Below, in pieces: positions 26,734 through 33,907 of a DNA stretch of 64,000 bases; position 1 is the stretch's first letter, and each line of letters opens with the position of its first letter. The notes below the pieces were generated by a model, which was given only the letters and a program-made list of their open reading frames with translations, did not search any database and was not told where the DNA came from. The stretch lies in assembly GCF_000262465.1 (NCBI RefSeq), contig NZ_CM001489.1, positions 1,718,884 to 1,782,883 on the forward strand, written 5' to 3'. The stretch comes from Frankia sp. QA3. GTDB taxonomy: Bacteria > Actinomycetota > Actinomycetes > Frankiales > Frankiaceae. Made by a program: the position numbers and the translations under genes.

Positions 26734-27987
26734 ATGACGACGGTGGCCGCTGTCGGTACGTACCTGCCCCCCTGGGGCAGCGCGCGGGGACGGGTCCTGG
26801 GACCCGACGAGGACGCGGTGACCCTGGCCGTCGCCGCCGCCCGTGCGGCGCTGGAGCAGGCCACCCCGGCCGGCTCGGCGACGGCGCCGGACGTGCGCCG
26901 GGTGGTCTTCGTGACCCGGGAGCTGCCGCTGCTCGTCGGTGGCAACGCCGCGGCGCTGCTGGCCGGCATCGGCCTGCCCGACGACGTGCCCGTGGTCGAG
27001 CAGGTCGGCGGCGGGCCGGCGGTGTTCGACTCCCTCGGCGGCGCCGAGGCCGGCACGCTGGTCATCGGCGTCGACGCGGGCGAGTCCGGCCCGGTCGGCG
27101 CCGCCGCGGCGCTGCTGGCCGACGGGGCCGGGGTCGGCGTGGAGCCGGTCGGCCGGATCGTGCGCAGCCTGCCGGTACACAGCCGGGAGAACGGCGGCGG
27201 CGCCCGCGACTACTCCGACGCCCGGCTGGAGCGTGAACGCGGCGTCGGGGTCGCCATCGAGCGCCTCGAGCTGACCGACAAGCCGGTGGTCGTGGCGGGG
27301 CTGCCCGCCAAGCAGGCGCGGGCGCTGTGCGCCGGGGTGCCGCCGACGCTGCCGACGACGGGCGCGAGCGCGGCGCTGTTCGCGGTGGCGGCGCTCGCCG
27401 AGGTCGGCGCCGGCGGGCTCGTCCTCGCCGTCGAGCAGGGGTCGGCGACGGCGCTGCGCGTCGACGGGGTGCCCGCGGTGCGTCGCGACTCCCCGGCGCT
27501 GCTGGCGCCGGAGAAGCTGACCCGCACCCCCGGGCCGGACATCGCGATCTCGCTGGCCGCCTACGAGCGGGCCTTCGACGCGAAGCTGCGCTGGGACGCG
27601 GGCAGGTGCGACGCCTGCGGCACGCTGGCGCTGCCGCCGCGGCGGCGGTGCCTGAACTGCGGCTCCGAGGACGGCTGGACGCTGACCCCGCTGCCGCGCA
27701 CCGGCGAGGTGTACACGGTCGTCACCGTGCACGTCCCCGTGCCGGGCCTGCCGACGCCGTACTCGCTGGCGATCGTCCAGCTCGACGACGTCGACGTGCG
27801 CGCGCTGGTGAAGGTGACCGGCGCCCCGGCCGGCACGGTGCAGATCGGTGACCGCGGCCGACTGGTGCTGCGTCGGGTCGCGGTGCGTTCAGGAATTCCG
27901 GACTACGGCTATGCGCTGTACCCGGATGCGGCCGAGTACCCGGATGCGGCGACGGCCGCGGATGCAGGCGAGGGAGCGGTGCGATGA
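26734..27987 (+). CDS. Degenerate thiolase-like domain fused to DUF35 zinc-ribbon/OB-fold
   Basis: A 417-residue two-domain protein. Residues 1-270 follow the fold pattern of thiolase/HMG-CoA-synthase proteins (MTTVAAVGTYLPPWG, VIGVDAGESGPVGAAAALLADGAG), but the catalytic-cysteine position is empty (VVEQVGGGPAVFDSL). Residues 285-400 are a DUF35 module: zinc ligands C292/C295 (CDACG) and C306/C309 (CLNCG), then an OB-fold. The next gene, a complete thiolase, overlaps by four bases. The protein probably forms a non-catalytic partner complex with it. Confidence 0.82.
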   Translation: MTTVAAVGTYLPPWGSARGRVLGPDEDAVTLAVAAARAALEQATPAGSATAPDVRRVVFVTRELPLLVGGNAAALLAGIGLPDDVPVVEQVGGGPAVFDSLGGAEAGTLVIGVDAGESGPVGAAAALLADGAGVGVEPVGRIVRSLPVHSRENGGGARDYSDARLERERGVGVAIERLELTDKPVVVAGLPAKQARALCAGVPPTLPTTGASAALFAVAALAEVGAGGLVLAVEQGSATALRVDGVPAVRRDSPALLAPEKLTRTPGPDIAISLAAYERAFDAKLRWDAGRCDACGTLALPPRRRCLNCGSEDGWTLTPLPRTGEVYTVVTVHVPVPGLPTPYSLAIVQLDDVDVRALVKVTGAPAGTVQIGDRGRLVLRRVAVRSGIPDYGYALYPDAAEYPDAATAADAGEGAVR

Positions 27988-29144
27988 GGCGAGTGGCGGT
28001 GGTCGGCGCCGGGATGACGGCGTTCGGCGAGCATTTCGGCCTGGGCATCAAGGAACTGCTGCCGATGGCGGTCTCCGAGATGGCCGCGCACGTCGACAAG
28101 GGCCTGGACCGCGCCGACATCCAGGCGGCCTGGTTCGGTGAGCTGACGACCTCGGACGGTTTCCCCACGGGCATCCTCGCGGACACCTGCGGGCTGCTCG
28201 ACATTCCCGTCACCCGGGTGGAGAACGCCTGCGCGACGGGCAACGACGCGGTCCGCAACGCCACCTTCGCGGTCGCGTCCGGGGCGTTCGACGTCGTGCT
28301 CGTCGTCGGCGCGGACAAGGTGCGTGAGTCCTCGGCACGCAGCACGTTCTGGGAGTGGGCGGGCCTGACCCGCGACATGGCCTGGGACTACCCGCTCGGC
28401 CTGGTCGCCCCGGCGAACTTCGCCCTGCACGTCGCCCGCTACCTGCACGAGTCGCCCGCGACGAAGGAACACCTCGCGATGGTGGCCGTGAAGAACCACA
28501 AGCACGCAGTGCCGAACCCGAAGGCGCAGCTGCGCTACGAGATCACCGTCGAGCAGGCGTTGAACGCCCCCGTCGTGGTCGCCCCGTTCAACCTGTACGA
28601 CTGCACGCCGCAGAGCGACGGCGCCGCGGCGCTGCTGCTCGTCTCCGAGGACGTCGTCGAGCGTTACACCGACCGTCCCGTCTGGGTGCGCGGCGTCGGG
28701 CTCGGCCTCGACCGGGTGATGCACCAGCACAAGAAGGACATGACGACGTTCCCGCCGACGGTGAAGGCGTCGAAGGCCGCCTACGCGATGGCGGGGCTCG
28801 GCCCCGAGGACATCGACGTCGCCGAGGTGCACGACTGCTTCACCGGCGTCGAGCTGATCAGCTACGAGGACCTCGGGTTCGCCGAGAAGTTCGGCGCCTA
28901 CAAGCTGATCGAGAACGGGGTGACCAACGTCGGCGGGGCCAAGCCGGTCAACCCCAGCGGCGGTCTGAAGGCGAAGGGGCACCCGCCGGGCGCCACCGGC
29001 GTCGCGCAGTGCGTGGAGCTGTTCGAGCAGCTCCGCGGCGAGGCGGCCAACCAGGTCGACGGCGCCCGCACGGCGCTCGCGCACAACATCGGTGGCCCCA
29101 CGGCGGTGTCCGCGGTGACAATTCTGTCGTCCCAGCGGGGCTGA
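27984..29144 (+). CDS. SCP2-type thiolase (acetyl-CoA acyltransferase)
   Basis: A 386-residue thiolase. The nucleophile is C83 in NACATGNDAV. VHDCFTGVE carries the second catalytic cysteine region, and GGLKAKGHPPGATG is the canonical C-terminal loop. Unlike the Ltp-type proteins at 2 and 13483, all thiolase signatures are intact. True thiolytic cleavage of a 3-ketoacyl-CoA is therefore expected. It is tightly coupled (ATGA) with the upstream DUF35 fusion protein. Confidence 0.88.
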   Translation: MRRVAVVGAGMTAFGEHFGLGIKELLPMAVSEMAAHVDKGLDRADIQAAWFGELTTSDGFPTGILADTCGLLDIPVTRVENACATGNDAVRNATFAVASGAFDVVLVVGADKVRESSARSTFWEWAGLTRDMAWDYPLGLVAPANFALHVARYLHESPATKEHLAMVAVKNHKHAVPNPKAQLRYEITVEQALNAPVVVAPFNLYDCTPQSDGAAALLLVSEDVVERYTDRPVWVRGVGLGLDRVMHQHKKDMTTFPPTVKASKAAYAMAGLGPEDIDVAEVHDCFTGVELISYEDLGFAEKFGAYKLIENGVTNVGGAKPVNPSGGLKAKGHPPGATGVAQCVELFEQLRGEAANQVDGARTALAHNIGGPTAVSAVTILSSQRG

Positions 29145-29155
29145 CCGGCCCAGAA

Positions 29156-29225
29156 GCCGAACGACCGGCGGCCGAACGACCGGCGGCCGAACGACCGGCG
29201 GCCGAACGACCGGCGGCCGAACGAC
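29156..29225 (+). repeat. 15-bp tandem repeat (GCCGAACGACCGGCG), 4.7 copies
   Basis: A near-perfect minisatellite in the gap between the thiolase stop and the ribosome site of the next SDR. There are no spacers, so it is not CRISPR. It lengthens an otherwise short intercistronic gap. Confidence 0.9.
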
Positions 29226-29245
29226 ACAGACGAGAAAGGGACCGG

Positions 29246-30016
29246 ATGACACTGGCAGGCAACGTCGCCCTCGTGACCGGCGGAGCGGGCGGCCTCGGTG
29301 AGGCCACGGTGCGGGCGATCGTCGCCGCGGGCGGTTCGGCGATCATCGCCGACCTCAACGACGAGCGCGGCGAGAAGCTCGCCGCCGAGCTCGGCGACGC
29401 GGTGAAGTACTCGCGCACCAACGTGCTCGACGACGACTCGGTGCTCGCGACGATCGAGGCGGCCGGGGAGCTCGGCACGCTGCGCTACGCGGTGGCGGCG
29501 CACGGCGGCTTCGGTGTCGCCGAGAAGGTCGTGCAGCGCGACGGTTCGCCGGCGTCGCTGGACGGCTTCCGCAAGACCGTCGACCTGTACCTCACCGGCA
29601 CGTACAACGTGCTGCGCCTGACCGCCGCGGCGATCGCGCGCGCCGAGCCCGGCGAGGACGGCGAGCGCGGCGCGGTCGTGACCACGGCCAGCATCGCGGC
29701 CTTCGAGGGCCAGATCGGCCAGTCGTCGTACGCGGCGGCCAAGGGCGGCGTCGTCGGCCTCACCCTCGCCGCGGCCCGTGACCTCGGCTCGCTCGGCATC
29801 CGAGTGGTCTGCGTCGCCCCCGGCACCATGCGCACGCCGATCATGGAGTCGGTCGGGCCGGAGGCGCTGGCGAAGTTCGGCGCGGCGGTGCCGTTCCCGA
29901 AGCGGCTCGGCCACCCGTCGGAGTACGGCGCGTTGGTCACCCACATCCTGACCAACCCGTACCTCAACGGCGAGACGATCCGCCTGGACGGCGCGCAGCG
30001 CTTCCAGCCGCGGTAG
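29246..30016 (+). CDS. Short-chain dehydrogenase/reductase
   Basis: A 256-residue SDR with the TGGAGGLG loop, IIADLNDERG (Asp favouring NAD), and the catalytic YAAAKGG motif. The pattern resembles the 17-beta-HSD type 10/3-hydroxyacyl-CoA dehydrogenase subgroup (VALVTGGAGGLGEATVR, GTYNVLRL, PFPKRLGHPSEYGALV). ATG 29246 follows GAAAGGGA. It is the fourth gene of the operon beginning at 25764, and a strong hairpin follows its stop. Confidence 0.88.
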   Translation: MTLAGNVALVTGGAGGLGEATVRAIVAAGGSAIIADLNDERGEKLAAELGDAVKYSRTNVLDDDSVLATIEAAGELGTLRYAVAAHGGFGVAEKVVQRDGSPASLDGFRKTVDLYLTGTYNVLRLTAAAIARAEPGEDGERGAVVTTASIAAFEGQIGQSSYAAAKGGVVGLTLAAARDLGSLGIRVVCVAPGTMRTPIMESVGPEALAKFGAAVPFPKRLGHPSEYGALVTHILTNPYLNGETIRLDGAQRFQPR

Positions 30017-30023
30017 GTCCTCG

Positions 30024-30057
30024 CGGCCGCGGGGGCGCGGTGGCGACCCCGCGGCCG
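30024..30057. terminator. Strong GC hairpin (11-bp stem) after SDR gene
   Basis: CGGCCGCGGGG pairs with CCCCGCGGCCG around a 12-nt loop, seven bases after the SDR stop. There is no T-run, as is common in actinobacteria. It may terminate or attenuate transcription before the DUF2889 gene. Confidence 0.6.
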
Positions 30058-30101
30058 AAGCCCGTTCCCGCACTGACAGGGGACTCGAACGGACAGGGGG
30101 A

Positions 30102-31127
30102 GTGGCGATGATCCGAACAGGTCATCCCGGCCATGGACCGCGCATCCCGGCGGTGGCGACCCCCCGGCGCCGGCCGGGTTCGATCCGGCGTACCAGCACC
30201 GTCGACATCGCCGGCGGCCGCGAGCTCACCGGCCCGCTGGTGCTGCGCGGGCGGGGCCGCGACCTGGTCACCGACCCGGCCGGGGCCGGGTTCGAGCTGG
30301 CGCACGCGGCCGTCGAGGTCGAGATCGACCGGGCGGGGCGCCCCGCTGTCGCCCGCGTCACCGCCGACCCGCCCCTGCCCGGCGCCGAGGCGCTGGTCGG
30401 CGCGAGTGTGCCCGGCGGGTTCCGCAAGGCCATCGCCGCGGCCCTGCCCGCCGAGACGTCCTCCCTGGGGCACCTGCTGCTCGACGACGTGCCCGGCGCG
30501 GTCATCATCTCTGGGTACGCCTGGGCGGTGGAGCCCGGCGAGAACGGGCCGCAGCCCGGCGGGATGGCCCAGGCCGACATCTGCTCCGGCTGGCGTTCCG
30601 ACGGCACGATGATGGTCTCCCTGCGCAGCGCCGGCGGCCTGCCGCCGATGGCCGGCCCCGTCGCCCCCGACCTCGCCGACCCCGACGACCCGGCCGCCTG
30701 GCACGAGCTGGCGCCGCTGGGCCTGCACGGGGTGCGCCGCCGCCGCCGGCTCGACCTGACGGCCCACGACGGGCTGCTCGACGTTGACGCGATGTTCCGC
30801 GACACCTACGTCGACTCCGACGGCGACGAGACCGTCGTCCACGAGTACGGCCTGACCGCCGGGATCGACGCGGCGACGTTCACCGTCGTGACGGTCGCCG
30901 CGCAGCCGCGGGTCCTGCCGTGGGTCGAGTGCCCGCTGGCCGGCGCGAGCGCGGACCGCCTCGTCGGCACCGACGTCCGCGCCGTGCGCGGGCTGGTCGG
31001 CGGCGCGTTCCGCGGCATCTCCACCTGCACGCACCTCAACGACCTGCTGCGTTCCCTCGGCGACGTCGAGGCGCTCGCCGCCGCGCTCGGAAAGAATTTC
31101 GGGGCGGTTCGCCCGGTATCCCTGTAG
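30102..31127 (+). CDS. DUF2889-domain protein
   Basis: A 341-residue protein of unknown function. The C-terminal block GAFRGISTCTHLNDLLRSLGDV is the DUF2889 signature (conserved Cys-Thr-His-Leu), and EYGLTAGID with the MFRDTYVDSDGDETVVHEY strand fits the same family. The GTG start follows GGACAGGGGG; ATG 30108 is an alternative. The family often sits beside acyl-CoA metabolism genes in actinobacteria. Its function is not assigned here. Confidence 0.7.
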   Translation: MAMIRTGHPGHGPRIPAVATPRRRPGSIRRTSTVDIAGGRELTGPLVLRGRGRDLVTDPAGAGFELAHAAVEVEIDRAGRPAVARVTADPPLPGAEALVGASVPGGFRKAIAAALPAETSSLGHLLLDDVPGAVIISGYAWAVEPGENGPQPGGMAQADICSGWRSDGTMMVSLRSAGGLPPMAGPVAPDLADPDDPAAWHELAPLGLHGVRRRRRLDLTAHDGLLDVDAMFRDTYVDSDGDETVVHEYGLTAGIDAATFTVVTVAAQPRVLPWVECPLAGASADRLVGTDVRAVRGLVGGAFRGISTCTHLNDLLRSLGDVEALAAALGKNFGAVRPVSL

Positions 31128-31139
31128 TACCGTCCAAGA

Positions 31140-31979
31140 ATGGTCAGGGATATTCGTGAAGTCACCCCGGAAGAACACTGGAAGCAGTTCGAGGAGGCCT
31201 GGACGGCGCTGCTCAGCTATCGCTATCTGGGAAAGCTGAGCCCCGATCTCGACAGCGAAGTCGAGCGGGAGACGATGCCGCTGCGCCACGACATGCGCAA
31301 CTCCACCGGCGGCATCATGGCGGCGCCGCTGTGCATCGCCTCGCCCGAGCCCTACTGGCTGGACAGCCAGTGCGTGCCGGCGCCGGTGGTGATGTCCTAC
31401 GACATCCTCGACAGCGCCCGCGACGTCCACCAGGTCGTCGTGCACCGCGACGTCATCCACCTCGGCCGCTCCATGGGCTTCAGCCGGTCGCTGACGGTCG
31501 ACGCCGACGACCCGAGCCGGGTGATCGCCGTGTCGTGCGGGACCGGCGTGAGCCTCGGCGACGTCCCCGAGGACTACCAGAAGGTCTCGAACCCCCCGGT
31601 CCCGGTCGTGGACTCCCCGTCGCTGCCGCCGCTGCACCAGGTCTTCGGGGCGCGCCGCGGGCAGGACGGGGTCTGGCGGCTGCCCGAGGTCACCCCGGAG
31701 CTGTCCTCGCCGCACGCCGCGCTGCACCTCGGGCCCATCAACATCGTCCTCGAGGCCGCGGCGACGGACGCCGCCGCCGCGCACGCGGGCACCGACGCGC
31801 TGCAGGTCGACAGCTGGATCGTCATGTTCGTCCGCCCTGGCGTCGCCGGGCCGTTCCGGGCCGAGGCCGAGGTCGTCAGCGGACGCTCCGAGCGGATCGC
31901 CACGCAGCTCACCCTGCGCGACGAGGGTCGCGGGGACCGTGTCGTCAGCGTCGCCCGCGCCGTCTTCCGCCGGGTGTGA
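31140..31979 (+). CDS. Hot-dog-fold thioesterase-like protein (double hot-dog)
   Basis: A 279-residue protein 12 bp after the DUF2889 gene. The two halves read like tandem hot-dog domains: the first has MRNSTGGIMAAPLCIASPEP and the second has APHAALHLGPINIVLEAA-type strands with VDSWIVMFVRPGVAGPFRAEAEVV. Proteins of this type hydrolyse or bind acyl-CoA thioesters. It is the last gene of the operon and could release an end-product acid or proof-read CoA esters. Catalytic residues are not clear by eye. Confidence 0.65.
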   Translation: MVRDIREVTPEEHWKQFEEAWTALLSYRYLGKLSPDLDSEVERETMPLRHDMRNSTGGIMAAPLCIASPEPYWLDSQCVPAPVVMSYDILDSARDVHQVVVHRDVIHLGRSMGFSRSLTVDADDPSRVIAVSCGTGVSLGDVPEDYQKVSNPPVPVVDSPSLPPLHQVFGARRGQDGVWRLPEVTPELSSPHAALHLGPINIVLEAAATDAAAAHAGTDALQVDSWIVMFVRPGVAGPFRAEAEVVSGRSERIATQLTLRDEGRGDRVVSVARAVFRRV

Positions 31980-32043
31980 CGCACGTCGGGTGAGCGGGCC
32001 GCTTCGGGGCGTCCCGTCATTGACGATACTTGCGGCGCGTTCA

Positions 32044-32058
32044 TAGAATAGCATTCTA
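32044..32058. promoter_or_regulatory. Perfect palindrome TAGAAT-AGC-ATTCTA
   Basis: 6-bp arms and a 3-bp spacer, 106 bp before the acyl-CoA ligase start. It fits the loose motif RGAAY-N3-RTTCY also seen at 10485, 38984 and 41453. A TTGACGATACTTG half-site lies just upstream at 32020. It is the likely regulatory region of the 32164-36301 operon. Confidence 0.5.
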
Positions 32059-32163
32059 CGTGCGGCGAATAGGTGTCCTCCGTATCCTGCGCCGGGATTC
32101 CTCTGTCATTCGGGGATCTCGTTTGCGTCGGTTCCGCCGGCCGAGCCGCATCGAGTCCGAGGG

Positions 32164-33750
32164 GTGCTTCGCGTGCCGGTTCCGGTTTCGGTCATCAATG
32201 ACGCCGTCACCTGGTGGGAGCTGATCGAGCGCCGGGCGCGGGCGACCCCGGAGCTGGCGATGCTCGTCGACGCCGCCGGGCGGCGGCTGACCTTCCGCCA
32301 GTTCCGCGATGTCGCCGAGCGGGCCGCCGCCGGCCTGTGGGAGCTGGGGGTGCGCCCGGGGGAGACGGTGAGCTGGCAGCTGCCGACGACGATCGAGGCC
32401 GCCGTGCTCATGTCCGCGCTGGCCCGCCTCGGCGCGGTGCAGAACCCGCTCATCCCGGTCCTGCGCGAGGCCGAGGTCGACTTCATCGTCGGCCAGCTCG
32501 GGGCCCGCTGGATCGTCGTCCCCGAGGTCTTCCGCGGGTTCGACCACCGGACGATGGCGGAGAAGGTCGCCGCCCGCCACGACGCCCGCGTCCTCGTCTG
32601 CGATCCCGCCGCGGCGGCCGGGGAACGGGAGACGGGGGTCCCGATCGCGTTGCCGCTGGGCGATCCGGCCGTGCTGCCGCCCGCCGACGCCGACGCCGAC
32701 GCGGTGCGGTGGGTGTTCTACACCTCGGGCACCACCGGCGTGCCCAAGGGCGTGCGGCACACCGACCGTTCGGTGCTCGCCAGCTCCAACGGGATGGTCT
32801 ACCAGCTCGGGTTCACCGACGCCGACGTCGCCTCCATCCCGTTCCCGCTGGCGCACATCGGCGGCCCGGGGATGCTGGGCCTCATGGCGCGGGTCGGCTG
32901 CTCCGGCGTGCTCGTGGAGGCCTTCGACCGGGAGGCCACCCCGGCGATGCTCGCCCGCCACGGCGTGACGATGCTCGGCAGCGCCGCCCCGTTCTTCCAC
33001 GCCTACCTCGACGCGCAGCGCCGCCACGGCGACGAGCCGCTGTTTCCCCGGCTGCGGCTGTGCGTCTCCGGCGGGGCGCCGAACGAGCCGGGCCTGCACA
33101 CGCGGATCCGCGCCGAGCTCGGCGGGGCCGGGATCTGCAACGGCTGGGGCCTCACCGAGCATCCGGTCGTCGGCTACGCCGCGCCCGGGTCCCCGGACGA
33201 CCGGATGGAACGCACCGCCGGCCGTCCGGCGCCGGGGGTCAGCGTGCGGGTCGTGCGCGCCGACGACACGCCCGCCGCCCCGGGGGAGGAGGGCGAGCTG
33301 CGCCTGCGCGGCCCGCAGCTGTTCGCCGGCTACACCGATCCCGCCCTCGACGCCGACGCCTTCGACGAGGCCGGCTACCTGCGCAGCGGCGACCTCGGCT
33401 ATGTCGACGCCGACGGCTGGCTGCACCTGACCGGGCGGCTGAAGGACATCATCATCCGCAACGCGGAGAACATCTCGGCGCTGGAGGTCGAGGCGGTCGT
33501 GCTGCGCCATCCGGCGGTCGCCGAGGTCGCCGTCGTCGGGTTGCCCGACGCCCGCACGGGGGAGCGCGCCGTCGCCGTCGTCGTGCCCGACCCCGACCAG
33601 CCGACGCCGACGCTCGCGGCGCTCGTGGCGTTCTGCCGCGCCGAGGGCCTCGCCCCCTACAAGATTCCCGAGCAGCTCGAACTCGTCGGCGAGCTCCCCC
33701 GCAACTCCATGGGCAAGGTCCTCAAGCGCCAGCTCCAGCTCGCCCTCTGA
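32164..33750 (+). CDS. Acyl-CoA ligase (AMP-forming), paralogue of the 3142 enzyme
   Basis: A 528-residue adenylating enzyme. The ATP loop FYTSGTTGVPKGVRHT lies near residue 186, NGWGLTEHP near 327, YLRSGDLGYVDADGW near 405, and the catalytic lysine is K518 in SMGKVLKRQ. It lacks the low-complexity tail of its paralogue at 3142. GTG 32164 is the start that begins the conserved core. A two-domain CoA-transferase follows 157 bp later. Confidence 0.9.
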   Translation: MLRVPVPVSVINDAVTWWELIERRARATPELAMLVDAAGRRLTFRQFRDVAERAAAGLWELGVRPGETVSWQLPTTIEAAVLMSALARLGAVQNPLIPVLREAEVDFIVGQLGARWIVVPEVFRGFDHRTMAEKVAARHDARVLVCDPAAAAGERETGVPIALPLGDPAVLPPADADADAVRWVFYTSGTTGVPKGVRHTDRSVLASSNGMVYQLGFTDADVASIPFPLAHIGGPGMLGLMARVGCSGVLVEAFDREATPAMLARHGVTMLGSAAPFFHAYLDAQRRHGDEPLFPRLRLCVSGGAPNEPGLHTRIRAELGGAGICNGWGLTEHPVVGYAAPGSPDDRMERTAGRPAPGVSVRVVRADDTPAAPGEEGELRLRGPQLFAGYTDPALDADAFDEAGYLRSGDLGYVDADGWLHLTGRLKDIIIRNAENISALEVEAVVLRHPAVAEVAVVGLPDARTGERAVAVVVPDPDQPTPTLAALVAFCRAEGLAPYKIPEQLELVGELPRNSMGKVLKRQLQLAL

Positions 33751-33907
33751 CGTCGATCGGCTGGATTGTGCGGAGGTCGCGTGCGAGGGGGTGTCCAGAA
33801 CTGGCTGAGCTGCAGGAATACACACATTAGGGTGGACAGGGAGGCTCGCCGGCCTGGTCGATCCGGCGGTGCGGACGGCAGCGCGACCTCGGTGGGAGAG
33901 GTGCGGG

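Noticed and set aside
32020..32035. TTGACGATACTTGCGG as an eighth operator copy
   Set aside because: Only the left arm matches. Single GTCAA half-sites at 25608 and 41395 were left out for the same reason.
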